64,000 bases of DNA from Herbaspirillum rhizosphaerae_A (GCF_046025915.1 NZ_JAQQFR010000012.1:62001-126000), one strand, 5' to 3'; positions 42,688 to 52,425 are shown, counted from the first letter of the stretch. Program-made: numbers and translations. The notes: generated from the sequence alone by a model not told the origin.

Positions 42688-45114
42688 TTACTTAGTGCCG
42701 GCCAGCTTCTGCCAGGTGTCGATCACTGAGTCTGGATTCAGCGAGATCGACTCGATACCTTGCTTCATCAGCCATTCTGCGAAGTCCGGGTGATCCGATG
42801 GGCCCTGACCGCAGATACCAACGTATTTTCCCTTGGCGAGACAAGTCGAGATGACCTTGGTCAGCAAGGCTTGCAACGCAGGATCACGCTCGTCAAAATC
42901 GGCTGCCAGCAACTCCATACCGGAGTCGCGATCCAGACCCAGTGTGAGCTGCGTCAGATCGTTGGAACCGATCGAGAAACCGTCGAAGAATTCCAGGAAT
43001 TGTTCGGCCAAGATCGCGTTGGAAGGCACTTCGCACATCATGATGACGCGCAGGCCGTTTTCGCCGCGTGTCAGGCCGTTTTTGCCGAGCAAGTTGATGA
43101 CCTTTTCCGCTTGTCCCAGTGTACGGACGAACGGCACCATGATCTCGACGTTGGTCAGGCCCATGTCGTTACGGACGCGCTTCATGGCCAGGCATTCCAT
43201 TTCGAATGCTTCAGCGAAATCGGCAGCCAGATAACGTGCGGCACCGCGGAAACCCAGCATTGGGTTTTCTTCATCCGGCTCGTAACGCGAACCGCCGATC
43301 AACTTCTTGTACTCGTTCGACTTGAAGTCGGACAAGCGCACGATGACCGGCTTTGGCCAGAACGCCGCCGCGATGGTCGCAATTCCTTCGGCCAGCTTGT
43401 CGACGTAGAACGCCTTCGGCGATGCGTGACCGCGTGCGACGGATTCAACAGCCTTCTTCAGGTCAGCATCGATGTTCGGGTATTCCAGAATCGCCTTCGG
43501 ATGCACGCCGATGTTGTTGTTAATGATGAATTCCAGACGCGCCAGACCGACACCGCCATTTGGAATCGACTGGAAGTCGAATGCCAGTTGCGGATTGCCG
43601 ACGTTCATCATGATCTTCAACGGAATCGGTGGCAGTTCGCCGCGTGCGACTTCGGTGATTTCGGTTTCCAGCAGACCGTCATAAATCTTGCCTTCGTCGC
43701 CTTCAGCGCAGGAAACGGTGACCAGGTTGCCGTCCTTCAGGATATCGGTAGCATCACCGCAACCAACCACCGCCGGCACACCCAGTTCACGCGCAATGAT
43801 CGCCGCGTGGCAGGTACGACCGCCACGATTGGTGACGATGGCTGCAGCGCGCTTCATGACCGGCTCCCAGTTCGGATCTGTCATGTCGGCGACGAGCACG
43901 TCGCCTGGTTGCACGCGTTCCATTTCGGAGGCATCGCGAATCACGCGCACCGGACCGGCGCCGATCTTCTGACCGATTGCACGACCGGTTGCCAACACCG
44001 CGCTGGAGCCCTTGAGCTTGAAACGTTGTTGCGCGTCAGTCGCCTTTTGCTGCGACTTCACGGTTTCAGGACGCGCTTGCAGAATGTACAGCTTGCCGTC
44101 GCGGCCGTCTTTGCCCCATTCGATGTCCATCGGACGCTGATAGTGCTTTTCGATGATGGTGGCGTATTTGGCCAACTCAACGATTTCGGCGTCGTTCAGC
44201 GAGTAACGGTTACGCATTTCAACAGGCACGTCGACAGTCTTGACCGAGCGGCCGGCCTTGGCTTCACCGGTGAACTCCATCTTGATCAGCTTGGAGCCGA
44301 TGTTGCGGCGGATGATCGGCAGCTTGCCTTGTTCCAGCATCGGCTTGTGGACATAGAATTCGTCCGGATTGACCGCGCCCTGCACCACTGTTTCGCCCAG
44401 ACCGTAGCTGGAGGTGATGAAAACCACGTCCTTGAAGCCTGATTCGGTGTCGATCGTGAACATCACGCCGGCAGCGCCGACGTCGGAGCGCACCATGCGT
44501 TGCACGCCTGCCGACAGCGCGACTTCAGCGTGGGTGAAGCCCTTGTGAACGCGATACGAGATAGCGCGATCGTTGTACAGCGAGGCGAACACGTGCTTCA
44601 TCGCTTCGAGCACGTTGTCGATGCCGACAACATTCAGAAATGTTTCTTGCTGACCGGCAAAAGAGGCGTCAGGCAAGTCTTCTGCAGTTGCAGACGAACG
44701 CACGGCGAAAGACATCTCACCAGTGGAGTCGGCAACCAGTTTGTCGTAGAAAGATTTGATCTGCTCTTCCAGCGCAGGCTGGAAAGGCGTGTCGATAATC
44801 CATTGACGAATCTCCGCGCCGGCTTGCGCCAATGCACGCACATCTTCGATATCCAACGTTACGAGACGATCTGCAATGCGTTGGGCCAGCGTTGCGCCGC
44901 CATTTGCACTGTGTTCCAGAAAGTCGCGGAAAGCCTGTGCCGTCGTGGCAAAGCCACCTGGCACTCGGACTCCGGCACCGGCCAACTGGCTGATCATTTC
45001 ACCCAGCGACGCGTTCTTGCCGCCGACGGATTCGACATCCGTCATGCGAAGATTTTCAAAGGAGACTACGTATGCGGCCCCCTGGGTAGAACCCATGCTT
45101 ACTGCGTTGGACAT
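42688..45114 (-). CDS. ppsA: Phosphoenolpyruvate synthase
   Basis: Makes PEP from pyruvate and ATP (releasing AMP and Pi), feeding gluconeogenesis. 808 aa. It has an N-terminal ATP-grasp domain (VGGKNASLGEMI near 30, SFAVRSSATAEDLPDASFAGQ near 140) and a central phosphohistidine domain with His in NRGGRTCHAAIIARELG near 433. The C-terminal PEP/pyruvate barrel follows (MLGFRGAARY, SIGSNDLTQLTLGLDRD, KYVGICGQGPSDHPDFA with catalytic Cys). It is divergent from ppsR, its regulator. Confidence 0.96.
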   Translation of the reverse strand: MSNAVSMGSTQGAAYVVSFENLRMTDVESVGGKNASLGEMISQLAGAGVRVPGGFATTAQAFRDFLEHSANGGATLAQRIADRLVTLDIEDVRALAQAGAEIRQWIIDTPFQPALEEQIKSFYDKLVADSTGEMSFAVRSSATAEDLPDASFAGQQETFLNVVGIDNVLEAMKHVFASLYNDRAISYRVHKGFTHAEVALSAGVQRMVRSDVGAAGVMFTIDTESGFKDVVFITSSYGLGETVVQGAVNPDEFYVHKPMLEQGKLPIIRRNIGSKLIKMEFTGEAKAGRSVKTVDVPVEMRNRYSLNDAEIVELAKYATIIEKHYQRPMDIEWGKDGRDGKLYILQARPETVKSQQKATDAQQRFKLKGSSAVLATGRAIGQKIGAGPVRVIRDASEMERVQPGDVLVADMTDPNWEPVMKRAAAIVTNRGGRTCHAAIIARELGVPAVVGCGDATDILKDGNLVTVSCAEGDEGKIYDGLLETEITEVARGELPPIPLKIMMNVGNPQLAFDFQSIPNGGVGLARLEFIINNNIGVHPKAILEYPNIDADLKKAVESVARGHASPKAFYVDKLAEGIATIAAAFWPKPVIVRLSDFKSNEYKKLIGGSRYEPDEENPMLGFRGAARYLAADFAEAFEMECLAMKRVRNDMGLTNVEIMVPFVRTLGQAEKVINLLGKNGLTRGENGLRVIMMCEVPSNAILAEQFLEFFDGFSIGSNDLTQLTLGLDRDSGMELLAADFDERDPALQALLTKVISTCLAKGKYVGICGQGPSDHPDFAEWLMKQGIESISLNPDSVIDTWQKLAGTK

Positions 45115-45289
45115 AACAACCTCTAGTTTGATGATAAGAAATCTTCACGCGGCCGGCAGTCGTCATTTGTTCTTTGTTATTTTGGGACGAAGGCGACATA
45201 ATCGATACAGCGGCTTGGCTCAATACCTGATGCAGGTTCCGATACATGAGCTGACATAATTGGCGCGCGGCAGTTCCGAAGGTGTTTGC

Positions 45290-45388
45290 ATGAGCAAACA
45301 TCCAGAGGCATTCGGTCAACTTGCGCAGCACTATCAGGATCATTTTGAGCTAGCTTCTCAATCTGTTGCATGGCATTTTACAGGGTAG
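45290..45388 (+). CDS. Possible 32-aa small protein in the ppsA/ppsR divergon
   Basis: An ATG with an AAGGTG-like ribosome site 6 bp upstream opens a 32-codon frame starting MSKHPEAFGQLAQHYQDHF and ending VAWHFTG. The composition (His, Gln, aromatic and acidic residues) looks protein-like, unlike most chance frames here. It lies 56 bp before the chosen ppsR start, so it could be a leader peptide or a short independent protein. The rest of the 330-bp gap between ppsA and ppsR holds no other feature I can support. No family recognised. Confidence 0.35.
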   Translation: MSKHPEAFGQLAQHYQDHFELASQSVAWHFTG

Positions 45389-45444
45389 CCAGCAAATTTT
45401 TCATCTGGCCCGTTATTTTTTATTGTTTTCTTTTTAACAACACT

Positions 45445-46299
45445 ATGCTCGATCTCGCACCGCCCGCCTGCCCCGTCCCTTTGCCTCCGGCCAACCGTAC
45501 GGTTTTCTTCGTCTCTGACGGTACCGGTATTACGGCGGAAACATTGGGCCATTCCGTTCTCAGTCAGTTCGAGCTGCGCTTCAAGCAGGTGCGCCTGCCT
45601 TTCGTCGATACACTAGATAAAGCCTATGACGCCACCCGCCGCATCAACGAAGTGGCAGAAACCGATGGCAAGGCGCCCATCGTCTTCTCGACGCTGGTCA
45701 AGGCCGACCTGTCGGCCGTCATCCGCCAATCGAAGGCGATGCATATGGACTTGTTCCAGACCTTCGTCGAACCGTTGGAACAAGAACTCGGCGTCAAGTC
45801 GACGCATACGATTGGCCGCAGCCACAATACAGCCGATTCCGAAGAATACAAAAACCGCATTGAGGCGATCAATTTTTCGCTGGCGCACGACGATGGCCAG
45901 TCGAACAAAAATCTGGCTAGCGCCGACGTCATTCTGGTTGGCGTATCCCGTTCGGGCAAGACACCGACCAGCCTTTATCTAGCCATGCAATACGGCATCA
46001 AGGCGGCAAACTACCCGTTGATTCCTGAAGATTTCGAGCGGGACAAATTGCCAAGTGGGCTGGTCAATTTCAAAAAGAAGATCTTTGGCCTGACGATCGC
46101 GGCGGAGCGCCTGTCGGAAGTTCGTAACGAGCGTCGTCCCGGCAGCAAATACGCCGCGATTGAAAACTGCCGTTATGAAATCAATGAGGCGGAAAAAATG
46201 ATGCGACGCGAAGGTATACGCTGGATGTCGTCTACTGCCAAATCAATCGAGGAAATTGCAGCGACGATTTTGCAGGAAATCAAGCCGGACACTCGCTGA
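45445..46299 (+). CDS. ppsR: PEP synthase regulatory protein (bifunctional kinase/pyrophosphorylase)
   Basis: Switches PEP synthase off by ADP-dependent phosphorylation of its active-site Thr and back on by Pi-dependent removal. 284 aa, DUF299 family: TVFFVSDGTGITAETLGHS near 20, the P-loop ILVGVSRSGKTPTSLYLA near 165 and ANYPLIPEDF near 192. It is divergent from ppsA. ATG 45445 gives the usual length; a longer reading from 45370 adds a hydrophobic tail and would overlap the small frame upstream. Confidence 0.93.
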   Translation: MLDLAPPACPVPLPPANRTVFFVSDGTGITAETLGHSVLSQFELRFKQVRLPFVDTLDKAYDATRRINEVAETDGKAPIVFSTLVKADLSAVIRQSKAMHMDLFQTFVEPLEQELGVKSTHTIGRSHNTADSEEYKNRIEAINFSLAHDDGQSNKNLASADVILVGVSRSGKTPTSLYLAMQYGIKAANYPLIPEDFERDKLPSGLVNFKKKIFGLTIAAERLSEVRNERRPGSKYAAIENCRYEINEAEKMMRREGIRWMSSTAKSIEEIAATILQEIKPDTR

Positions 46300-46325
46300 T
46301 TCCTGCTAAGTTAATACCGGCTTGA

Positions 46326-46781
46326 TCAGTCGATTGCTCTCTTGAACTGTGTATGGAGCAGATAGTCTTTATGTGGCCCTTCGATACGCGTATGCAAATC
46401 GAAGCGGTCCGCGTCAATCAGCACATAGCGCCCATCGTAGCGATCCAGAATGCAAAGATGGGTCTCAAGCGGCAATAGCGCTTTTTGTGCCGGCTCATAT
46501 CGATAGCTCTGATACGCCTGCCCTGCCTGAACACCATCGGCAAAGGCGACATGAACGACGTCGCCCTCAATCCGGTAATCAAACCTCCGGGTGAACGACA
46601 CGACGCGCTGGTCAGCCGCCAAAAGCAACTGACCGGATTCCTTGTATTCCAAGCAGTTTGCTTCGCAAGAATGGAATTCGGCACGTCCCTCGGCGTCACC
46701 GATGACGAGCTTATCGGTACCAAGCATGCTGCGCGTGAAGCGCCAGCTTCCACTGAAATAAGCGTAGAGGTCAGGATACAT
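46326..46781 (-). CDS. DUF6314-like small protein
   Basis: 151 aa with no signal peptide or membrane segment. YFSGSWRFTRSM, GRAEFHSCEANCLEYKESG, FTRRFDYRIEGDVVHVAFADG and THLCILDRYDGRYVL have the strand spacing of the lipocalin-like DUF6314 family, of unknown function. ATG 46781 is preferred to a TTG six codons earlier; neither has a good ribosome site. It is convergent with ppsR and 45 bp behind the TrmH-type gene, which places it at the end of that transcript. Confidence 0.6.
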   Translation of the reverse strand: MYPDLYAYFSGSWRFTRSMLGTDKLVIGDAEGRAEFHSCEANCLEYKESGQLLLAADQRVVSFTRRFDYRIEGDVVHVAFADGVQAGQAYQSYRYEPAQKALLPLETHLCILDRYDGRYVLIDADRFDLHTRIEGPHKDYLLHTQFKRAID

Positions 46782-46826
46782 GCAAGCGTCGGTCTTCAAT
46801 ATAAATAGCAGTCAGGCGAACCACCC

Positions 46827-47618
46827 TCAACCGCCGCCCTGCCTTTGCCGGGCTTGCTCAAAAAAACAGACTGCCGCTGCTGCTGCGACGTTAAGCGATT
46901 CCATTTGCCCCAGATGCGGGATAACTACTTTGACGCCGGCGGCGTCCATCAAATCGTCGGCGACACCCTGCCCTTCGTGGCCGAACAGCCAGGCAACTTC
47001 TTGCGTCAGATCGATCTGATAAATGGTTTCCTGCGCATACGAACTGGTCGCCAATACGGGAATTTTGCTGGTCTTGCAGAGACTCAGTAAATCGGCGCCT
47101 TCAAAAATCTGGAGCAAAAAATGCGCGCCCATGCCTGCCCGCAACACCTTGGGCGACCACGCTGCGGCAGTTCCTGCCGAGCAAAACACCTGACGAATTC
47201 CAGCCGCCGCTGCACTACGCAAAATTGATCCGAGATTGCCCGGATCCTGCAGACCATCGAGCAAAACCGCCGATGTCGTCAATTCCGCCGGCAGTTGCGG
47301 CTGAGGTGTCGCAACGATCAGCAACAAGCCGACGCCGTTTTCAACCTGACTCAATGCCTGATACAGCGCGTCCGGCAAACAAATGCATTGGCTGCCTGTA
47401 GCTTCACACTGAGCCAGCACCGGTGCGACTTCGGCGTGATACACCGCACTCTCGGCGACAACACACAATTCGGGCGTGCCGGCCTGCTGCAAATACGCTT
47501 CTGCCAGATGCACGCCGTCGAGCAAACTCCGTCCTGCCTTGCGACGCGCCTGCGCGCTGGTTGCCAGTTGCTTGAGTTCTTTGTACAGCGCGTTATCGCG
47601 AGAAGAGATCGACTTCAT
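46827..47618 (-). CDS. TrmH/SpoU-family RNA 2'-O-methyltransferase
   Basis: 263 aa. The N-terminal SpoU substrate-binding domain begins ISSRDNALYKELKQLATSAQ. The C-terminal SPOUT fold carries motif 1 (LDGLQDPGNLGSILRSAAAAG, near 122), motif 2 (WLFGHEGQGV) and motif 3 (IPHLGQMESLNVAAAAAV), the knot that binds S-adenosylmethionine. The exact target nucleotide (rRNA or tRNA) is not decided by the sequence. It lies 9 bp behind rnhB on the same strand, last but one of the envelope operon. Confidence 0.9.
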   Translation of the reverse strand: MKSISSRDNALYKELKQLATSAQARRKAGRSLLDGVHLAEAYLQQAGTPELCVVAESAVYHAEVAPVLAQCEATGSQCICLPDALYQALSQVENGVGLLLIVATPQPQLPAELTTSAVLLDGLQDPGNLGSILRSAAAAGIRQVFCSAGTAAAWSPKVLRAGMGAHFLLQIFEGADLLSLCKTSKIPVLATSSYAQETIYQIDLTQEVAWLFGHEGQGVADDLMDAAGVKVVIPHLGQMESLNVAAAAAVCFFEQARQRQGGG

Positions 47619-47627
47619 CAACGATCC

Positions 47628-48251
47628 TCAGGCACCAGCCAGCAAGGCGCGAACGGGGGCGTAAGACTTACGATGCACAGGGGACACGCCATGCAGGCGC
47701 AGACGCTCAAGATGCAATGCGGTCGGATACCCCTTGTGCTGATCAAACGCGTAATGCGGATATTGATCATGCAATACCCGCAAAGCTGCATCGCGCGCAG
47801 TTTTGGCGAGAATCGACGCTGCGGAAATGGCAGGCACTTTGTCGTCGCCTTTGACGATCGCTTCGGAGCGGATCGCCATCACCGGGCAACGATTGCCGTC
47901 AATCAGCGCCAGCGTAGGAATGGTGCGCAAAGCCTCCACCGCACGGCGCATCGCGAGCATGCTTGCATGGAGAATATTGAGTTGATCGATTTCGTCTTCG
48001 GAACATTCGGCAATCGCCCAGGCAATCGCGTGCTCCTTGATTTCCAAGGCCAAGGCGTCGCGACTGGCTTCGCTCAGTTTCTTTGAATCGCGCAAACCGA
48101 CGATAGGTCGCGCCGGATTGAGAATGACGGCGGAGGCGAAGACCGGCCCTGCCAAGGGGCCGCGTCCAGCTTCATCCACGCCGCAAATGACTTCGCCGGC
48201 ATAATCGTCGAGTGCGAACAAAGATAAATTCGAATCGTGTTTCTTGGCCAT
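47628..48251 (-). CDS. rnhB: Ribonuclease HII
   Basis: Cuts RNA in RNA/DNA hybrids, including single ribonucleotides. 207 aa; catalytic motif ICGVDEAGRGPLAGPV (Asp, Glu near residues 25-26), further Asp in LIDGNRCP and in SAASILAKTARD. The ATG at 48251 lies 5 bp after the lpxB stop. A longer frame upstream is the shadow of lpxB and is rejected. Confidence 0.95.
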   Translation of the reverse strand: MAKKHDSNLSLFALDDYAGEVICGVDEAGRGPLAGPVFASAVILNPARPIVGLRDSKKLSEASRDALALEIKEHAIAWAIAECSEDEIDQLNILHASMLAMRRAVEALRTIPTLALIDGNRCPVMAIRSEAIVKGDDKVPAISAASILAKTARDAALRVLHDQYPHYAFDQHKGYPTALHLERLRLHGVSPVHRKSYAPVRALLAGA

Positions 48252-48256
48252 ATCGC

Positions 48257-49420
48257 CTAAACTCCTTGCGCAAAGCGCGTCTGCTGACGATCCAGCAAAG
48301 TACATACTGCCTGCGCGCTGACATTGGCAGTATCGCGTAACAACGAGTGATGCATGTCGGTAAACCGTTGACGCAGATTCTGTAAATGGACCGGATCGTC
48401 CAACTGTTTCCAAAGCGCATCAGCCAGCGCCTGTGGCGTGGCCGCGTCTTGCAACAATTCTGGAACAACATACTCGCGCGCGAGAATATTCGGCAAACCT
48501 ACCCACGGTTGGTAGTTCATGTGACGCATGATTTCATAAGACGCACGCATCATCTTGTAGGCAATCACCATCGGCTTCTTGTAGAGCGCGACTTCCAGCG
48601 ACGCAGTGCCTGAGGCAACCAATACCGCATCCGCCGCCGCCATTGCTGCATGCGATTGCCCGCTGATGATTTTGATATCCAGATCGATGCTATCGGTTTG
48701 CGAAATCAATTGTTCGAAATAGGCGCGCTGTTTTTCGCCGGCCATTGGCGCGACGAATTGCAATTGTGGCTCTCGCTGTTTCAGCAATCGGGCGGCACCA
48801 AGAAAACTCGCTGTGTTGTACTTGAGTTCCGACATGCGGCTGCCGGGAAGAATGGCAACGACACGGCGATCTTGCTGCAGGCCTAATGCTGTGCGTGCTG
48901 CAGATTGATCCGGCTCCATGGGAATAACCTCCGCCAGCGGATGCCCCACATAGGTCACGGGCACACCTGCCTTGCGGTAGATTTCTTCTTCGAAGGGGAA
49001 AATCACCAGCATGTGCGACACCGCACGCGCTATTTTTTTGATGCGTCCGCCACGCCAGGCCCATATTTGCGGCCCGATAAAATGCATCGTCGGAATACCG
49101 GCCTCGCGCAATTGCAGCTCCAGCCCCAGATTGAAGCCACCATAGTCGACGCCGATGAATACCGCTGGACGCTCTGCCAGCAACTGATCACGCAAAGCGT
49201 TCTGGATGCCCCTGATCTCGCGATAGCGTGGAATGACTTCGAACAGGCCGCGCACAGTGAGCTTATCCATCGGCCAGTCACTGATGAAGCCGTGCTCAGC
49301 CATGTGGGGCCCGCCGATACCATGCAAACGCGCATCCGGCAAACGCGGACGCAAGCCTGATAGCAAACGGCTCGCCAGCAGGTCGCCAGAGCTTTCGCCG
49401 GCGACCATGGCGATCGACAT
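48257..49420 (-). CDS. lpxB: Lipid-A-disaccharide synthase
   Basis: Joins UDP-2,3-diacylglucosamine and lipid X to the lipid A disaccharide. 387 aa, GT19 family: IAMVAGESSGDLLASRL at the start, YVGHPLAEVIP near 193, LPGSRMSELKYN near 222, and the donor-binding VASGTASLEVALYKKPMVIAYK near 290. ATG 49420 follows the lpxA stop by one base; a GTG 42 bp upstream would overlap lpxA. Confidence 0.95.
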   Translation of the reverse strand: MSIAMVAGESSGDLLASRLLSGLRPRLPDARLHGIGGPHMAEHGFISDWPMDKLTVRGLFEVIPRYREIRGIQNALRDQLLAERPAVFIGVDYGGFNLGLELQLREAGIPTMHFIGPQIWAWRGGRIKKIARAVSHMLVIFPFEEEIYRKAGVPVTYVGHPLAEVIPMEPDQSAARTALGLQQDRRVVAILPGSRMSELKYNTASFLGAARLLKQREPQLQFVAPMAGEKQRAYFEQLISQTDSIDLDIKIISGQSHAAMAAADAVLVASGTASLEVALYKKPMVIAYKMMRASYEIMRHMNYQPWVGLPNILAREYVVPELLQDAATPQALADALWKQLDDPVHLQNLRQRFTDMHHSLLRDTANVSAQAVCTLLDRQQTRFAQGV

Positions 49421-49421
49421 C

Positions 49422-50210
49422 TTATCGGATGATGCCACGAGAGGACGATGCGATGAATTCACGCATCAGGCGGATGTGTGCTGCGGATTCAGAGGATTTT
49501 TCTTCTTGCAGCAGTAATTCCTGCTTGGCTTCTTCCAACGGCAGACTGGAACGATAGATGGCCTTGTACGCACGCTTGATCGCGGCGATCTGCTCCGACG
49601 TAAAACCACGACGCTTCAAGCCCTCACTATTGATGCCAGCGGGTACAGCGCGATTGCCTGCAGCCGTCACGAATGGTGGAACATCCTGGCTAACGGCGGC
49701 AGTAAACGCGGTCATCGCATGGGCACCGATACGGCAGAACTGATGCACCGACGTAAATCCGCCAAGGAACACCCAATCGCCCAAATGCACGTGACCGGCG
49801 AGTGTCGCATTGTTGGCCAGAATGATGTTGCTTCCAAGCTGGCAATCATGGGCGATGTGCACGTAGGCCATGATCCAATTGTCGTCGCCGATACGGGTCA
49901 CACCGGCATCCTGGGTGGTTCCCAGATTGAAGGTGACGAATTCGCGGATGGTGTTGCGATCGCCGATTTCCAGGCGGGTCGGTTCACCGGCGTATTTTTT
50001 GTCCTGCGGTGCAGCGCCAAGAGAGCCGAACTGAAAGATCTGATTGTCACGGCCAATGGTCGTATGGCCCTCGATCACGACATGCGGACCGATCTTTGTA
50101 CCGGCATCGACGCGAACGTTGGCGCCGATCACGGAGTAAGCGCCGACCTCGACCGTCGAATCGAGCTGAGCCCCCGACTCGATGACGGCAGTAGGATGGA
50201 TACGCGACAT
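49422..50210 (-). CDS. lpxA: UDP-N-acetylglucosamine O-acyltransferase
   Basis: First step of lipid A synthesis, transfer of 3-hydroxyacyl from ACP to UDP-GlcNAc. 262 aa. A left-handed beta-helix of hexapeptide repeats (IHPTAVIESGAQLDSTVEVG onwards) carries the catalytic His in GFTSVHQFCRIG near 127 and a helical C-terminal domain. It starts 4 bp after the fabZ stop. Confidence 0.96.
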   Translation of the reverse strand: MSRIHPTAVIESGAQLDSTVEVGAYSVIGANVRVDAGTKIGPHVVIEGHTTIGRDNQIFQFGSLGAAPQDKKYAGEPTRLEIGDRNTIREFVTFNLGTTQDAGVTRIGDDNWIMAYVHIAHDCQLGSNIILANNATLAGHVHLGDWVFLGGFTSVHQFCRIGAHAMTAFTAAVSQDVPPFVTAAGNRAVPAGINSEGLKRRGFTSEQIAAIKRAYKAIYRSSLPLEEAKQELLLQEEKSSESAAHIRLMREFIASSSRGIIR

Positions 50211-50213
50211 CGC

Positions 50214-50678
50214 TTAGCCCGCCTGGCTGGCGTCGTTGGCGTTGCGCATCGTGCACATCAGATCGCCTTCTACTGCAACCTGGCCGTCAACTGTGGCCAC
50301 AGCCTTGTACTTCCAGATGCCACGGGCACGGCGGGTAATTTCCACGTGCATCTTCAACTGATCGCCCGGCTCTACCGGACGCTTGAAACGCGCGTTGTCG
50401 ATACCGACGAAATACACAACGGTATTGGCGTCAGGTTTACGGCCTTCGGTCAAAAAGGACAACAAAGCAGCAGTCTGCGCCAGCGCCTCGATCATCAACA
50501 CACCAGGCATCACAGGCTTGTGAGGAAAATGGCCGTTAAAAAATTCTTCGTTGACGGTCACATTCTTGATGGCAGTGATGTCCTTGCCGCTTTCCCATGT
50601 GAGAACACGATCCACCAACAACAGCGGATAACGGTGCGGGAGGTATTCTTTGATTTGATTGATGTCGAGACTAGTCAT
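50214..50678 (-). CDS. fabZ: 3-hydroxyacyl-ACP dehydratase
   Basis: Dehydrates 3-hydroxyacyl-ACP in fatty acid elongation and so competes with LpxA/LpxD for the same acyl-ACP pool. 154 aa hot-dog fold; catalytic His in FFNGHFPHKPVMPGVLMIEAL near 52 and Glu in the same helix. PHRYPLLLVDRVL is the family start. ATG 50678 overlaps the lpxD stop by 8 bp. Confidence 0.96.
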   Translation of the reverse strand: MTSLDINQIKEYLPHRYPLLLVDRVLTWESGKDITAIKNVTVNEEFFNGHFPHKPVMPGVLMIEALAQTAALLSFLTEGRKPDANTVVYFVGIDNARFKRPVEPGDQLKMHVEITRRARGIWKYKAVATVDGQVAVEGDLMCTMRNANDASQAG

Positions 50679-51759
50679 TTTTTTGCTCAGTATTTTGCTC
50701 AGTATTTCGCCCATTAAGCGGCTCTGTAAGCGATTTAATCGTTTTTTCCAACGCACGGATTTTCTCACGCATTGTGCCCAGATTGCGCACCAATGCTGCT
50801 GATTTTTCCCATTCGCCGTGCTTGGCGATAGGATAAAAGCCGGTATATTGCCCTGGTTCCAAGATCGAACGGAGTGCCAGCGTGCCTGCCGAGACGTGAA
50901 CTTTGTCAGCAATCGTAATATGGCCGTGGATCATTGCCGCGCCGCCGATCGAGCAGTATTTGCCGATTTTGGCGCTGCCGGCGATACCGACACAGGCCGC
51001 AATAGCGGTGTGCGCACCAATATGGCAGTTGTGGGCGATCTGAATCTGGTTGTCGAGCTTGACTCCATCTTCCACCACCGTATCGGACAAAGCACCCCGG
51101 TCTATCGTCGTATTGGCACCAATTTCAACGTCGTTGCCAATGACCACCCGCCCTACCTGGGGGATCTTGACCCAATTACCGCCTTCGTTGGCAAAGCCAA
51201 AACCATCTGTGCCAATTACAACACCAGAATGCACAATGCCGCGTTCGCCGATTTCACAGCCGGAATGGAACGTTACACGAGCATAGAAATGCGTATCAGC
51301 ACCGACACGCGCATTACGACCGACATAACTGCCCGCGTCAATCACGGCGCGTTCGCCGATAACGGCACCGGCCTCAATGACGACGTGTGGGCCGATGGTC
51401 GCGCTTGCCGCCACCTGCGCCGTTTCATCCACACAGGCGCTGCGGTGAATGCCGGCAGTAACCGGCACTGCCGCCTGCGCCGCAAACAATTGCGCTGCGT
51501 GGGCGAAATAGGCGTAAGGATTTTTGGTGACAATACGTGCGCCCAGATAACCGGCAACGGCTGCGTCATCCACTTCAGACAAAATCAACGCAGCGGCCTG
51601 CGTTTGCTCTGCCTGGGATCGAAACTTGGGATTGGAGAGGAACGTGATATGCGACGATGTCGCCACATCCAGAGGAGCGATGCCGCTGACATCAATCTGC
51701 GCATCGCCTTTTAGCTGGCCACCCAAGCGTTCGACCAACTGTTCTAGCCGAATACCCAT
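50671..51759 (-). CDS. lpxD: UDP-3-O-(3-hydroxyacyl)glucosamine N-acyltransferase
   Basis: Third step of lipid A synthesis. 362 aa: N-terminal UDP-binding domain (IDVSGIAPLDVATSSHITFL), a hexapeptide beta-helix (GPHVVIEAGAVIGERAVIDAG and onward) with catalytic His near QIAHNCHIGAH (about 252), and a C-terminal helix. The last residues (NTEQNTEQ) are encoded by two copies of an 11-12 bp repeat next to the fabZ start. Confidence 0.95.
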   Translation of the reverse strand: MGIRLEQLVERLGGQLKGDAQIDVSGIAPLDVATSSHITFLSNPKFRSQAEQTQAAALILSEVDDAAVAGYLGARIVTKNPYAYFAHAAQLFAAQAAVPVTAGIHRSACVDETAQVAASATIGPHVVIEAGAVIGERAVIDAGSYVGRNARVGADTHFYARVTFHSGCEIGERGIVHSGVVIGTDGFGFANEGGNWVKIPQVGRVVIGNDVEIGANTTIDRGALSDTVVEDGVKLDNQIQIAHNCHIGAHTAIAACVGIAGSAKIGKYCSIGGAAMIHGHITIADKVHVSAGTLALRSILEPGQYTGFYPIAKHGEWEKSAALVRNLGTMREKIRALEKTIKSLTEPLNGRNTEQNTEQKND

Positions 51760-51869
51760 CTTGGCCTTCTTAGATTATTGCGTTACCTGCTCAAGCAACG
51801 CAGATTGGCGATTTCTCTTCGGGACAATCTGCGCGCTTGGGATAAGCATGATGAAGATTTGAACCAGGC

Positions 51870-52391
51870 TTACTTCGCCAGCTCTTTCAGAACCTTGTCG
51901 GTGATGTCGATACGCTTGCTGGCATAGACTGCTTCCTGGAAGACGATATCGTATTTTTCAGCCTCAGCGATCTGACGGATCACCTTGTTGGTACGCTCCA
52001 GAACGACCGACAATTCTTCATTGCGACGCTGATTCAGATCTTCACGGAATTCGCGTTGCTTGCGTTGAAATTCCTTGTCGATATCGGACAGATCGCGCTG
52101 GCGCTTGACACGCTCCGACTCGGACAATACTGCAGCATCCTTGTCCAGCTTGTCTGATTGCGCCTTAAGGCGTGCAGCCATATCAGCAATATCTTTTTCG
52201 CGCTTGGCAAACTCAGCTTCAAGCTTGGTCTGTGCAGCCTTGGCTGGCACGGCTTCGCGGAAAATACGTTCCGTGCTGACAAAAGCAATTCTCGATTCTT
52301 GTGCATGCACATTGGCAAACGACAACATGCCGACAGCCAGTGTCGCAGCTTGGATCGACATCAATGATTTAGTAATAAACTTCAAGATCAT
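51870..52391 (-). CDS. skp: Periplasmic chaperone Skp/OmpH
   Basis: 173 aa. A signal peptide ends near NVHAQES, and the mature part starts RIAFVSTERIFREAVPAKAAQ with a long charged coiled coil (about 55-130: EKDIADMAARLKAQSDKLD, QRDLSDIDKEFQRKQREF). Trimeric Skp carries unfolded outer-membrane proteins to BamA, encoded immediately upstream on the same strand. The gap to lpxD is 110 bp. Confidence 0.93.
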   Translation of the reverse strand: MILKFITKSLMSIQAATLAVGMLSFANVHAQESRIAFVSTERIFREAVPAKAAQTKLEAEFAKREKDIADMAARLKAQSDKLDKDAAVLSESERVKRQRDLSDIDKEFQRKQREFREDLNQRRNEELSVVLERTNKVIRQIAEAEKYDIVFQEAVYASKRIDITDKVLKELAK

Positions 52392-52425
52392 TCTCCGTAA
52401 TACAGATTTCTATTATGCCATGGGG

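Noticed and set aside
42760..44442. 560-codon plus-strand frame opposite ppsA
   Set aside because: Antisense shadow; ppsA carries all catalytic motifs on the other strand.
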